Shown here piece after piece: positions 52,647-61,928 of a DNA stretch of 64,000 bases. Source of the DNA: Brevibacillus agri. GTDB taxonomy: Bacteria; Bacillota; Bacilli; Brevibacillales; Brevibacillaceae. The stretch is from NCBI RefSeq assembly GCF_004117055.1, contig NZ_CP026363.1, positions 2,782,001 through 2,846,000 on the forward strand. The letters are read 5' to 3'. The position numbers and the translations under genes were made by a program. Under the pieces are notes generated by a model. It was not told the DNA's origin, made no database searches, and saw only the letters and a program-made list of their open reading frames with translations. Position 1 is the first letter of the stretch, and every line of letters begins with the position of its first letter.

Positions 52647-53981
52647 ATGATGAAATCGAACAAGTGGCTTCAGCTTTCCCACAAAGCGGCGCTCATCGCT
52701 GCGCTGGTTCTCCCGGCGACAGCGGGAGCAGCGGCTGCGAATCAGCCTGTGGCAGTCTTGGCCAAAGAAGCGGCGAGCGCATCGGCCGAGGCAGAGTACG
52801 GCAGCTTTTTGTTGCAGCAATACGGCATCTCGCTTGACAAGGCGGTGACGCGCGGGCAATTTTCCCAGGCACTCGCCAAGGTAGTTGCGGCTACCCAAAG
52901 TATAACGGAAAAAGAAGCGAGCGCGAAAGCCTACGTTCCCGAAGCGCAGGCGCAAGCGACGAAAATCGCAGCCTGGGAAGCCATCAGCGCGGCTGTGAAG
53001 GCAGCGGACTTGTCCGAGCTGGCTTACACGTACAGCGAGGATAAAGTGGCAGCGTCGCTGAAAGCGGCGGGCATTTCCTACCAAAAGGGTGGAGCGCTCT
53101 CCCTGCAGGCCGCACAGGAAGTAGCGGTTGCCCTTGACACCGGGCTTGTGTCCGCGAGCACGCTGGCCGCGATCAAGGCAGACGGGGACACGACCGGAGA
53201 GCTGGCTGTCCAACTATTGGGGAAAGTCGTGGAGTTCCACGGCGACTACAAAAACTACCTAGGCAGCGTGCAAGAGGCGGACATTTACGGCAAGCTCGCG
53301 CAAGCCTGGAGCGAATCGTCGATTATCAAGGCAGGAGAGCTGCAACAGATCATCGACACGGGCCTCAAGCAAAACCTGATTACCGGCTACAACCTGAAGG
53401 ATGCTGCCTTCGATCCGCACTTTGATCCGGAGCGCACCATTACTTACGGACACAGCGATATCGCGCACGCCATTCAACTGATTGGCCTGTTGAAAAACGA
53501 AGGCATCGACGCCAAAGTCCAGTTCGAGCCGAAAACATCCGCCTTCATCTATTTGAAAGAGTGGGGCGAGCCGACCGAGTCGGATGACTACCAGGTCGTG
53601 CAAATCGAAAACGGCAATTTTATCGCCTATGCAAAAGAATACGACCTGAGCTTCGAGTTTGCGAGCAAGGAGGAGAAGGAGCGCTTCCAGCCATTGGTGC
53701 TGAAATACGCGAAAAGAAACCAGGAAGACGTAACGGGGCTGTTGAAAGCGTCCTGGTGGCAGCCGCTCTACCACTCCCGCACGGAGCTGGCAGACTATCC
53801 GATCATTACGAACAACGTCATCAAGGAAGGCCGCTACATCGTCCAGTCGTTCTCCCTGAACGAAGAGTCGCCAAAAGTGGTAGCGGGCCTGAAAAAACTG
53901 AGCGACAAGCTGAACGTGGAAACGTACAAGTTCTGGGTTGACCAGCCATTCTACAACTACCTCCACGGCGAATCGAAATAA
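52647..53981 (+). CDS. Secreted protein with an SLH-like N-terminal segment
   Basis: A 444-residue protein starting behind AAGGAGG. A signal peptide (about 1-31, ending TAGAAA) is followed by a segment with LDKAVTRGQFSQALAKVV, resembling part of an S-layer homology repeat, then two further helical repeats (VKAADLSELAYTYSED, VALDTGLVSASTLAAI). The C-terminal 200 residues are an unrecognised alpha/beta domain with YGHSDIAHAIQLIGLLKNEG and VQIENGNFIAYAKEYDL. It is probably attached to or secreted through the cell wall. TTGACA at 52541 begins its promoter. A terminator follows. Confidence 0.68.
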   Translation: MMKSNKWLQLSHKAALIAALVLPATAGAAAANQPVAVLAKEAASASAEAEYGSFLLQQYGISLDKAVTRGQFSQALAKVVAATQSITEKEASAKAYVPEAQAQATKIAAWEAISAAVKAADLSELAYTYSEDKVAASLKAAGISYQKGGALSLQAAQEVAVALDTGLVSASTLAAIKADGDTTGELAVQLLGKVVEFHGDYKNYLGSVQEADIYGKLAQAWSESSIIKAGELQQIIDTGLKQNLITGYNLKDAAFDPHFDPERTITYGHSDIAHAIQLIGLLKNEGIDAKVQFEPKTSAFIYLKEWGEPTESDDYQVVQIENGNFIAYAKEYDLSFEFASKEEKERFQPLVLKYAKRNQEDVTGLLKASWWQPLYHSRTELADYPIITNNVIKEGRYIVQSFSLNEESPKVVAGLKKLSDKLNVETYKFWVDQPFYNYLHGESK

Positions 53982-54013
53982 GCCTGTCCGTCAACGGAGA
54001 GGATCGGATAAAT

Positions 54014-54062
54014 AGCGAAAAGCCTTGCTTTGCCCAAGCAGTGGGAAGCAAGGCTTTTTTCG
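54014..54062 (+). terminator. Terminator of the SLH-like protein gene
   Basis: AAAAGCCTTGCTTTGCCC / GGGAAGCAAGGCTTTT stem with TTTTTT. Confidence 0.86.
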
Positions 54063-54239
54063 CTCGCCCGCTGATCCGGATGGAGCACTAACGTATAACC
54101 CGCTGGCAAAAGCTTCAGGCTGTCCAGCAGTGGCCATTTTCACAAGGGACAAACAAAGAGAAAATGTTCGCAAAAATCCGGCATGTTTTGCTAAACTGGG
54201 ATAGATAGACAAGGAAAGGCTGATCGGGGAGGGACTACC

Positions 54240-55511
54240 GTGTTCGCGAAATATGTGTTTCTTTTGCTTACGAGCTTTAGTTTGGCTGCAACCGCAACGG
54301 CAATCGGTTCGGCAGCCAGCGTGGCGACGGGCCTGCAACAGACTGCGCCGAGCCAGACCGCAACAGGTCAAGCGAATGCTGCGCAGGAGCTGGCGCAAGT
54401 TTCGCTCGTCCACGCGTTCCAGGGCGGCCAATGGCAACGGGACGCGCTGGGCAAATTTTTGGGACAAGTCGTCAAGTCGTTCGACGATTATGTGTATTAT
54501 CAGGCGGGGATTGCCGTCAAGTGGGATGAAAACGGGCGAGCGTTCGGGGTGTTGGCAGAGCCTGGCTTCAAGGGAGAAATCGTTCCGGGCATTACCGTTC
54601 AGACGTCGCAGAAGGAGATTTTGCGCAAGCTGGGCACGCCAGCCTTCACAGAACAGGAGTACGGGCTGATCGGCTATTCTTACCAGGATTACTACTTGTT
54701 TGTCACGTTTGCCGAGCAAAAAGCGAAGGCGTTTTCCCTCTATCGCCGCGATCGCGTTCCCGACACGCGGGCGCTCGTCGATATGGCGCAGCATTTGCAA
54801 GCGTATGGCGAAAAGCTCGCCGAGCCGGCTGCTTCCGGGCCTTTTTCGATTTTTGCCGCCTGGGGTCAGCCTGATTTTACTTACCATCTGCACGGAATCG
54901 GCACGTATGCCTGGGAGTATCCGTCCAGAGGAATCGCCTACGACGGTGCGCCGGAAGAGGCGACATTGACGATCTACAGCAATTTTCCGGCAAAAGACGC
55001 GCTGCCTGCCTTGGCGAAGCTTCCCTATGTGAGCATCTCCCCGGAAGATGCGCTGTTTGTGGCCGAAAAGCAACGAATCGAGCAGGAAAAGGCCAATCTT
55101 TTGCAAGCGAAAAGCGAAGGGATTTTTGCGCCGGACCGAAAAACGGTGGCAGTCATCGACTCGGAAGTTCTCTACAGCTCCGCCAGCATCCGTTTTTACG
55201 ATCCGAATGACAAGCCCGTCGCCCAGTTGTTTCCGGGGCATTACGTGAATAAAGCCGTCTGGCTGGACAACAACTGGATCTATTACGAAACGATGATGGG
55301 GGCTGGTGTCTACCATGTACCCACGCAAAAGGCGACTGTCATTTTGTCCTGGGACGAGCAGCAGGCGGCGCCGATCACGATGTTTGACGTCAACGAAACG
55401 CATCTCGACCTGGCGAAAAAGGAGATTGCGTTCGTGAGCGCGGACAGCCGCACGTACACCGTGCAATACCAGCTTGCCGGGGAGCGCGTCTTCCTTGCCT
55501 GGAAAAAATAA
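54240..55511 (+). CDS. Exported protein of unknown function
   Basis: A 423-residue protein starting at GTG behind GGGGAGGG. The signal peptide (about 1-27; SFSLAATATAIGSAA) is followed by a beta-rich body. WDENGRAFGVLAEPGFKGEIVPGITVQTSQKEILRKLGTPAF resembles a domain found in Bacillales exported proteins where GxTxxxILxxLGxP repeats; a second copy (FSIFAAWGQPDFTYHLHGIG) is weaker. The C-terminal third reads like propeller blades (KTVAVIDSEVLYSSASIRFYD). No enzymatic motif was recognised. It neighbours the secreted SLH-like protein, but each gene has its own terminator. Confidence 0.65.
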   Translation: MFAKYVFLLLTSFSLAATATAIGSAASVATGLQQTAPSQTATGQANAAQELAQVSLVHAFQGGQWQRDALGKFLGQVVKSFDDYVYYQAGIAVKWDENGRAFGVLAEPGFKGEIVPGITVQTSQKEILRKLGTPAFTEQEYGLIGYSYQDYYLFVTFAEQKAKAFSLYRRDRVPDTRALVDMAQHLQAYGEKLAEPAASGPFSIFAAWGQPDFTYHLHGIGTYAWEYPSRGIAYDGAPEEATLTIYSNFPAKDALPALAKLPYVSISPEDALFVAEKQRIEQEKANLLQAKSEGIFAPDRKTVAVIDSEVLYSSASIRFYDPNDKPVAQLFPGHYVNKAVWLDNNWIYYETMMGAGVYHVPTQKATVILSWDEQQAAPITMFDVNETHLDLAKKEIAFVSADSRTYTVQYQLAGERVFLAWKK

Positions 55512-55512
55512 A

Positions 55513-55543
55513 GCCACCTCCACGTGTACTGGAGGTGACCAAA
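55513..55543. terminator. Terminator between converging genes
   Basis: CACCTCCA / TGGAGGTG stem. T-runs are weak on both strands. Confidence 0.65.
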
Positions 55544-55554
55544 CCGCTGTCTGT

Positions 55555-55962
55555 TCATTCGCTTTGCTCGCCTTCCTTTTCCGCCAAATACGCGCGCATG
55601 CCGCGCACGAACAGCTCGCGGATTACCTCATGCTGTGTCTTGCTGCTGACGAGCGCACGAATTTGCTCCAGTTCTGCAACCAGCTCGGAATCCAGGTGCA
55701 GGTTGACGGTCTTTCCTTTGTGGCGCGGGTGAATTTCCCCATGTCCGCCGCTCTCGCGGATTTGTCCGTCCACAATCGTGCGCGGATCGAGCTGCGCCGG
55801 GTCCGGTATGTACAGGCAAGGCGCTTCCAAAATAATATGGGTCAGTTCTTCGCTGAAACGAATCGCGAGGGGCTGCCCCTTTTTTTTGTGAAAATCGCGA
55901 ATTTGTCGGGACAACTCCTGATTGTCCGCGGTATTTTCCAGCATGATGACGGCCAGTTCCAT
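55555..55962 (-). CDS. Ribbon-helix-helix regulator-like protein
   Basis: A 135-residue protein. The C-terminal half reads KGKTVNLHLDSELVAELEQIR, then TQHEVIRELFVRGMRAYLAEK, the strand and two helices of a ribbon-helix-helix (CopG/Arc type) domain. The N-terminal half (FHKKKGQPLAIRFSEEL and LEAPCLYIPDPAQLDPRTI) is an unrecognised domain with a SEELTHIILEA strand. It starts nine bases after the stop of the coiled-coil/MerR-like gene upstream, so the two form an operon. Confidence 0.65.
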   Translation of the reverse strand: MELAVIMLENTADNQELSRQIRDFHKKKGQPLAIRFSEELTHIILEAPCLYIPDPAQLDPRTIVDGQIRESGGHGEIHPRHKGKTVNLHLDSELVAELEQIRALVSSKTQHEVIRELFVRGMRAYLAEKEGEQSE

Positions 55963-55971
55963 AGTGCCTCC

Positions 55972-56487
55972 TTACGGGAGAAACAACTCTTCTTCCGGTA
56001 CTTGAAGCACGACTTCTCCCGTTGTCTCCAATTGAACTTGGTAGAAAAAGCGCAGGTCACGGCGCGACACAGCGGTGACCAATGCCCAGTCTGCTTCCCG
56101 GCTGGCACGGCGAAGCTGCACGCGGTCCAGCACTTCGTACGCGGGGACGAGCAGTCCTTTTTCGTACAAAAACGACAGCACCGCCTCGCGTGGATACAGA
56201 AACCGTTTGTTGCCCTGTTTGCTCGCCAAAAGCGGAAAGGCTTCCCGTTCGTCCACGCCCTCGCCCAAATAGCCGTGATCCGACCATCGTTTGATCGTGG
56301 CCATGCTGCCGATGCGGACCTGCTTTTGCTCCAATAGCTCGAGAATTTCCCGCGAGGACATGTACGCTTTGCGCTGTTCCGACTGCTCGTGATAGCGTTG
56401 TTGCTCGTTTTCCAGTTCGGCAAGCAGCGCGGCAAGCTCTGCGATTTGCTGTTTGACCTGCGCGATTTTGCGGGCGTAGTCCTTCAT
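55972..56487 (-). CDS. Coiled-coil plus MerR-like helix-turn-helix protein
   Basis: A 171-residue protein; the ATG at 56487 has AAGGAG nine bases upstream. A coiled coil (about 4-40; IAQVKQQIAELAALLAELENEQ) leads into MSSREILELLEQKQVRIGSMATIKRWSDHGYL, which has the form of a MerR-type winged helix recognition region. A C-terminal alpha/beta part follows (VLSFLYEKGLLVPAYEVLDR, VSRRDLRFFYQV). The protein may bind DNA together with the ribbon-helix-helix product encoded nine bases downstream. The gene is divergent from preT, so this pair may control it. Confidence 0.6.
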   Translation of the reverse strand: MKDYARKIAQVKQQIAELAALLAELENEQQRYHEQSEQRKAYMSSREILELLEQKQVRIGSMATIKRWSDHGYLGEGVDEREAFPLLASKQGNKRFLYPREAVLSFLYEKGLLVPAYEVLDRVQLRRASREADWALVTAVSRRDLRFFYQVQLETTGEVVLQVPEEELFLP

Positions 56488-56677
56488 CGTGACAGACTCC
56501 TTTGCCGACGTGGTTACTGTTAGCCTATTCGGACGTGAAATCATTCATGACTGCGAGCGGCGATTGATTTCACTGCGAACATATGGCGATAGGAAATGAA
56601 ACAAGCATAAAACGGCGATGTTGCACATTGATTAATAGCAAGCATCTTATTCGAGCTGGCAAGGAGGCTGTATATGG

Positions 56678-58024
56678 ATGAGCGTCCCGAATGACCTGCA
56701 AAAAAACTTCAGCGAAGTGGTGAGCGCCCTCAAGCCGAAGGAAGCGATCGATGAAGCGAATCGCTGTCTGTACTGCTACGACGCGCCCTGTATCAAGGCT
56801 TGTCCCACCTCGATTGACATTCCTTCGTTCATTCGCAAAATCGCGACAGGCAATCTGCTCGGCTCTGCGAGGACGATCATGGAATCCAATCCGGTTGGGG
56901 CAAGCTGCGCGCGCGTTTGTCCGACGGAGGAGCTGTGCGAGGGAGCCTGTGTGCTCAATCACGCCTCCAAACCGATCATGATCGGGCTATTGCAACGCCA
57001 TGCGACAGACTGGGCGATCCGCAACAACGCGGCCTTGTTTCAAAAAGGCGATCCGAACGGCAAGCGGGTGGCGATTATCGGAGCGGGGCCAGCCGGGCTG
57101 TCGGCGGCGCGAGAGCTTGCCCGGCTCGGCTACGAGGTCACGATCTACGAGGCAAAAGAAAGAGCGGGCGGGCTGAACACATACGGCATCGTGTCTTTCC
57201 GGCTGCCGCAGGAAATATCGCTCTGGGAGGTCGAGCAGGTCGAGGCGTTGGGCGTGACGATCAAGACGAACACGCGGATCGGCGTCGACATCATGCCAGA
57301 CGAGCTCGTTGCCAACTACGATTCGGTGTTGCTGGCGGTGGGGATGAGCAGCGTGCCTTCCTTGCATATTCCCGGGGAAGAGCTGGAAGGGGTACTGGAT
57401 GCGATTGCCTTGGTAGAAGATACGAAAACGAAGCCGCTTACCACGGACATGGTCGGCAAAAAAGTGGTCGTGATCGGCGCCGGAAATACGGCGATTGACG
57501 CCGCGACCTGTTCGAAGCGGCTGGGGGCGGACAATGTGCAGATTTTGTACCGCAGAACGGTGCAGGAAATGAGCTGCTACCAGTTCGAATACGAGTTCGC
57601 CAAGCAGGACGGCGTGGAGTTTCGCTGGCTCGTGGCTCCGACGCGCGTTTTGGGGAACAAAGGGCGCGTGACAGGGCTGGAGCTGATCCGGATGGAGCTG
57701 GGAGAGCCGGATGCCAAAGGCCGAAAACGTCCGGTACCGATCCCGGGCAGCGAGTTTTTCATCGAGGTGGACTTTGTCGTCAAAGCGATTGGGCAAAATC
57801 GCCACCTGTCGCTGATCGACCAGCTTGGCCTGCAGCATCAAAACGGCACCGTCACCGTCGAGGACGGCACCTACCGGACGTCGCACCCGAAAGTGTTTGC
57901 CGCAGGGGACGTCATTTTTGGCGGAGGAAAAACGGACGCGATGGTCGTCGACGCGGCCAATCACGGAAAGCGTGCCGCTTATGCCATCGACAAGGCGATC
58001 CGCGACCAGAAGCAGCTTGTCTAG
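56678..58024 (+). CDS. preT: Dihydropyrimidine dehydrogenase (NAD+) subunit PreT
   Basis: A 448-residue flavoprotein with a [4Fe-4S] N-terminal domain: Cys30, 33, 38 and 42, then Cys77, 81, 87 and 91. The FAD site is GAGPAG (135-140) and the NAD site is GAGNTAIDA near 270. Together with PreA it reduces uracil and thymine to the dihydro forms using NADH. The ATG at 56678 follows GAAGGAGG-like AAGGAGGC. It is the first gene of the downstream arm of pyrimidine breakdown; preA begins 117 bases later. Confidence 0.93.
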   Translation: MSVPNDLQKNFSEVVSALKPKEAIDEANRCLYCYDAPCIKACPTSIDIPSFIRKIATGNLLGSARTIMESNPVGASCARVCPTEELCEGACVLNHASKPIMIGLLQRHATDWAIRNNAALFQKGDPNGKRVAIIGAGPAGLSAARELARLGYEVTIYEAKERAGGLNTYGIVSFRLPQEISLWEVEQVEALGVTIKTNTRIGVDIMPDELVANYDSVLLAVGMSSVPSLHIPGEELEGVLDAIALVEDTKTKPLTTDMVGKKVVVIGAGNTAIDAATCSKRLGADNVQILYRRTVQEMSCYQFEYEFAKQDGVEFRWLVAPTRVLGNKGRVTGLELIRMELGEPDAKGRKRPVPIPGSEFFIEVDFVVKAIGQNRHLSLIDQLGLQHQNGTVTVEDGTYRTSHPKVFAAGDVIFGGGKTDAMVVDAANHGKRAAYAIDKAIRDQKQLV

Positions 58025-58141
58025 GGAAGTAATGTACAGAATATTACGACTTAACTGTAGAAGCGTTTTTTGCAGCACGTGAACCTAGCAGGGGAGTACG
58101 GCGTGCCCGTGGCAGCGCCAAAAAGATGGAGGAGAGCAATC

Positions 58142-59419
58142 ATGGCCGATCTTTCTATCAATCTAGCAGGGATTACATCCCCGAATCCGTTCTGGCTGGC
58201 ATCTGCGCCACCGACGAACTCGGGCTACCAGGTCCAGCGGGCTTTTGAGGCGGGCTGGGGCGGAGCTGTCTGGAAAACGCTGGGAGAGCCGATCATCAAC
58301 GTCACGTCGCGGTTTGCCGGACTGACTTTTGGCGGGCAGCGGGTATTCGGGTTCAACAACATCGAGCTGATTACCGACAAACCGCTTGAGGTCAATTTGA
58401 AGGAAATGGATGAGACGAAAAAACGGTTTCCCAAGCATACGCTGATCGCCTCGCTGATGGTCGAGCACAAGCAGGAGGCGTGGCATGAGATCGTCAAAAA
58501 AGTGGAGGCGATTGGCGTCGACGGCCTGGAATTGAACTTCGGCTGTCCGCACGGCATGGCGGAGCGCGGCATGGGTTCGGCTGTCGGGCAGCACCCCGAT
58601 CTCATTCGCCAGCAGGTCGAATGGGTAAAAGAAGTGGCCCAGACGCCTGTCATCGTCAAGCTTACCCCGAACATTACCGATATTCGCTTTACTGCCAGGG
58701 CGGCTTCGGCGGGCGGAGCGGACGCGATCAGCATGATTAATACGATCAACAGCCTGATGGGGATAGACCTGGACAAATGGCTGCCGATACCGCACGTGGA
58801 CGGAAAAGGAGCGCACGGCGGCTATTGCGGACCAGCGGTGAAACCGATAGCCCTGAACATGGTCGCCGAGTGTGCGCGCGATCCGTTTGTCGGCGTGCCG
58901 ATTTCGGGCATCGGCGGGATTTCCAACTGGCGGGACGCCGTCGAGTTTTTGCTGATGGGTGCGACTGGCGTGCAAGTCTGTACCGCCGCGATGCACCACG
59001 GCTTTCGGATCGTCGAAGACATGATCGACGGCTTGAACAACTACCTCGACCAGCGCAAAATCGCCTCGGTCATGGACATCGTCGGCAAGGCCGTGCACAC
59101 GTATTCGGACTGGGGCCATTTGAACCTCAACTACAAAGTAGTCGCCCGCATCCACGAAGAAACCTGTATCAACTGCAACAAATGCCATATCGCCTGTGAG
59201 GACACTTCGCACCAATGCATTGATATCGTCAAGGACGCCGCAACGGGAAAAGAGCGGTTGGTAGTGCGCGAGGAAGACTGCGTCGGCTGCAACCTGTGCT
59301 CGATTGTCTGTCCGGTGGAAGGAACGATCGAGATGGTGGAGATTCCGACGGGCAAGCCGCCGCTTTCCTGGAACCAGCGCCAGGCTGCTTTGGCAGGCGG
59401 GGGCAGTTGCGAGACGTAA
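58142..59419 (+). CDS. preA: Dihydropyrimidine dehydrogenase (NAD+) subunit PreA
   Basis: A 425-residue subunit. The ATG at 58142 has GGAGGAG upstream. The dihydroorotate dehydrogenase-like barrel (about 1-310) includes NPFWLASAPPTNSG, LEVNLKEMDE, ELNFGCPHG and GISNWRDAVEFLLMGATGVQV (FMN phosphate site). The C-terminal ferredoxin domain has two [4Fe-4S] sets, CINCNKCHIAC and CVGCNLCSIVCP. It reduces the pyrimidine ring with electrons from PreT. The HydA gene follows after 101 bases. Confidence 0.94.
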   Translation: MADLSINLAGITSPNPFWLASAPPTNSGYQVQRAFEAGWGGAVWKTLGEPIINVTSRFAGLTFGGQRVFGFNNIELITDKPLEVNLKEMDETKKRFPKHTLIASLMVEHKQEAWHEIVKKVEAIGVDGLELNFGCPHGMAERGMGSAVGQHPDLIRQQVEWVKEVAQTPVIVKLTPNITDIRFTARAASAGGADAISMINTINSLMGIDLDKWLPIPHVDGKGAHGGYCGPAVKPIALNMVAECARDPFVGVPISGIGGISNWRDAVEFLLMGATGVQVCTAAMHHGFRIVEDMIDGLNNYLDQRKIASVMDIVGKAVHTYSDWGHLNLNYKVVARIHEETCINCNKCHIACEDTSHQCIDIVKDAATGKERLVVREEDCVGCNLCSIVCPVEGTIEMVEIPTGKPPLSWNQRQAALAGGGSCET

Positions 59420-59520
59420 GTTCTAGGGCCGATGGCATGAATGGGGCGTCTGCGGCATAGCATGTACGAGGAACGGGATGTCTCATTTATGCACGGCAGG
59501 GGAAAGGAGCGAGGAAGGTC

Positions 59521-60906
59521 ATGAAAAAATGGATTCGCAACGGGACGGTTGTGACGGCGTCAGACACGTATCAGGCAGACGTGCTGATCGACGGCGAAAA
59601 AGTCGTCGCGATCGGCTCGGACCTGCAAGCAACAGATGCGGAGGTTATCGACGCAACCGGGTACTATTTGCTTCCGGGCGGCATTGATCCGCACACGCAC
59701 CTCGACATGCCGTTTGGCGGCACGGTTACATCCGATAACTTTTTCACGGGCACAAAAGCCGCCGCATTCGGCGGGACGACGAGCATCGTGGACTTTTGCC
59801 TGACGAGCAAAGGGGAGTCGCTCCACTCCGCGATTGCGACCTGGCACGAAAAAGCGAGAGGCAAAGCCGTCATCGACTACGGCTTTCACCTGATGGTGTC
59901 GGATGCCAACGACCAGGTGTTGGAAGAGCTGGAGTCGGTCGTGAACAACGAAGGGATCACGTCGCTCAAAGTATTCATGGCGTACAAAAACGTGCTGATG
60001 GCCGACGACGAAACTTTGTTCAAGACGCTGATCCGCGCCAAGGAGCTAGGGGCGTTGGTCCAAGTGCACGCCGAGAACGGGGACGTGCTCGATTATTTGA
60101 CCAAGCAGGCGCTGGCCGAAGGAAATACCGATCCGATCTACCACGCCTACACCCGTCCGCCGGAAGCGGAGGGAGAGGCGACAGGCCGCGCGATTGCGCT
60201 CACGGCGCTCGCGGATGCCCAGTTGTACGTCGTGCACGTGTCCTGCGCCGACGCCGTTCGCCGGATCGCCGAGGCGCGCGAAAAAGGCTGGAACGTCTAC
60301 GGAGAAACATGTCCGCAATATTTGGTGCTCGATATCACCGCGCTGGAAAAGCCGGACTTCGAAGGGGCGAAATACGTCTGGTCCCCGCCGCTGCGGGAAA
60401 AGTGGAACCAGGACGTACTGTGGAGCGCGCTGAAAAACGGGATTTTGCAAACAGTTGGTTCCGACCACTGTCCGTTCAACTTTTCCGGGCAAAAAGAGCT
60501 GGGCCGCGGAGATTTTACGAAAATTCCGAATGGCGGCCCGATCATTGAGGATCGCATGACCATCCTCTTTTCCGAGGGCGTGCGCAAAGGCAAAATCAGC
60601 CTGAATCAATTTGTGGACATCACCTCCACCAAAGTCGCCAAGCTGTTTGGCATGTTCCCGCAAAAAGGCACGATTGCGGTTGGCTCCGATGCGGACATCG
60701 TCTTGTTCGACCCGACTGTGCAGCGGACGATTTCGGTGGAGACGCACCATATGAATGTGGACTACAACCCGTTTGAAGGCATGCAGGTTCACGGCGACGT
60801 CATTTCTGTGCTTTCCCGCGGCGCGTTCGTCGTCCGCAACAAGCAGTTCGTCGGCCATGCGGGGGCGGGCCGCTACGTGAAGCGGTCGACGTTTGCCAGA
60901 CCATAG
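59521..60906 (+). CDS. hydA: Dihydropyrimidinase
   Basis: A 461-residue cyclic amidohydrolase starting at ATG behind GAGGAAGG. The binuclear zinc site is made of GGIDPHTHLDMPFGG (HxH), the carbamylated Lys in SLKVFMAYKN, His in VHAENGDV, YVVHVSCADAVRRI and the Asp in VGSDHCPFNF. It opens dihydrouracil to N-carbamoyl-beta-alanine (and dihydrothymine to the methyl homologue). Position between PreA and the nitrilase supports this rather than hydantoinase use alone. Confidence 0.95.
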   Translation: MKKWIRNGTVVTASDTYQADVLIDGEKVVAIGSDLQATDAEVIDATGYYLLPGGIDPHTHLDMPFGGTVTSDNFFTGTKAAAFGGTTSIVDFCLTSKGESLHSAIATWHEKARGKAVIDYGFHLMVSDANDQVLEELESVVNNEGITSLKVFMAYKNVLMADDETLFKTLIRAKELGALVQVHAENGDVLDYLTKQALAEGNTDPIYHAYTRPPEAEGEATGRAIALTALADAQLYVVHVSCADAVRRIAEAREKGWNVYGETCPQYLVLDITALEKPDFEGAKYVWSPPLREKWNQDVLWSALKNGILQTVGSDHCPFNFSGQKELGRGDFTKIPNGGPIIEDRMTILFSEGVRKGKISLNQFVDITSTKVAKLFGMFPQKGTIAVGSDADIVLFDPTVQRTISVETHHMNVDYNPFEGMQVHGDVISVLSRGAFVVRNKQFVGHAGAGRYVKRSTFARP

Positions 60907-60939
60907 CCAAATGCAAATGCTGGGGTGAGGAGGAGCAAG

Positions 60940-61830
60940 ATGGCGGATAAAGTGACGATCGGGCTGATTCAGGCCAAAAATGACGTGCACGGCGACGAGC
61001 CGGTTCATCTTCACAAGGAAAAGGCGATCGAAAAGCATGTGAAAATGGTGCGGGAGGCTGCTGGCAAAGGGGCGCAGATCATCTGTCTGCAAGAAATTTT
61101 TTACGGCCCTTATTTTTGCGCGGAGCAAAGCACGAAATGGTACGAAGCGGCGGAAGAGGTGCCGAACGGCCCGACTGTGCAGCAGTTTTCCGCGCTGGGC
61201 AAGGAGCTCGGGACCGTGCTGATCTTGCCCGTGTATGAAAAGGTCGGCATCGGCACCTACTACAACACGGCGGCCGTCATTGATGCAGACGGCACGTACC
61301 TGGGCAAATACCGCAAGCAGCACATCCCGCATGTAGGGGTGGGCAGCAGCGGCTGCGGCTTCTGGGAAAAGTATTACTTCAAGCCGGGAAACTTGGGCTA
61401 CCCGGTGTTCGATACGGCTTTCGCCAAAGTCGGCGTGTACATCTGCTACGACCGCCATTTTCCGGAAGGGGCGCGGCTGCTTGGCCTAGGCGGCGCCGAG
61501 ATCGTCTTCAATCCTTCCGCCACCGTCGCCGGCCTGTCCGAGTATTTGTGGAAGCTCGAACAGCCCGCACACGCGGTGGCAAACGGCTACTACGTCGCCG
61601 CCATTAATCGGGTTGGGACGGAAGCGCCGTGGAACATGGGGGAATTTTACGGACAGTCATACCTGGTCGATCCGCGCGGACAGTTTGTCGCTGTCGGCAG
61701 CCGCGATCAAGACGAGGTGATTGTGGCGGAGATGGACCGCGAAAAGATCAGAGAAGTGCGGGATACGTGGCAATTTTATCGCGATCGTCGCCCGGAGACG
61801 TACGACGACATGGTGAAGTTGCTGCCGTAA
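60940..61830 (+). CDS. Beta-ureidopropionase-type nitrilase superfamily hydrolase
   Basis: A 296-residue enzyme; the ATG at 60940 has GAGGAGGAG upstream. The catalytic triad is Glu52 (LQEIFYGP), Lys126 (YRKQHIPH) and Cys169 (YICYDRHFPEG). This resembles the N-carbamoyl-beta-alanine amidohydrolase branch (also N-carbamoylputrescine amidases). Given its location next to hydA it should release beta-alanine, CO2 and ammonia, completing the reductive uracil pathway. The aminotransferase and MMSDH 10 kb upstream would then use the beta-alanine. Confidence 0.92.
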   Translation: MADKVTIGLIQAKNDVHGDEPVHLHKEKAIEKHVKMVREAAGKGAQIICLQEIFYGPYFCAEQSTKWYEAAEEVPNGPTVQQFSALGKELGTVLILPVYEKVGIGTYYNTAAVIDADGTYLGKYRKQHIPHVGVGSSGCGFWEKYYFKPGNLGYPVFDTAFAKVGVYICYDRHFPEGARLLGLGGAEIVFNPSATVAGLSEYLWKLEQPAHAVANGYYVAAINRVGTEAPWNMGEFYGQSYLVDPRGQFVAVGSRDQDEVIVAEMDREKIREVRDTWQFYRDRRPETYDDMVKLLP

Positions 61831-61928
61831 GACGAGGTGAGGGAGGCGCCAGGCATGCGTCTTCCTCCTTTTCCTATGTGGGCACGATTTTGGTTTTGCG
61901 AAAAACGCCGGAAAGGAGCGGTCAGATC

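Noticed and set aside
56517..56677. Sigma-54 promoter before preT
   Set aside because: PucR-type and catabolic genes sometimes use it, but no GG-N10-GC pair with the proper context was seen.
61629..61928. N-terminal extension of the ART-like protein into the nitrilase gene
   Set aside because: The frame is open, but the ATG at 61929 has a good ribosome site, and the preceding codons overlap the well-supported nitrilase coding sequence in another frame.
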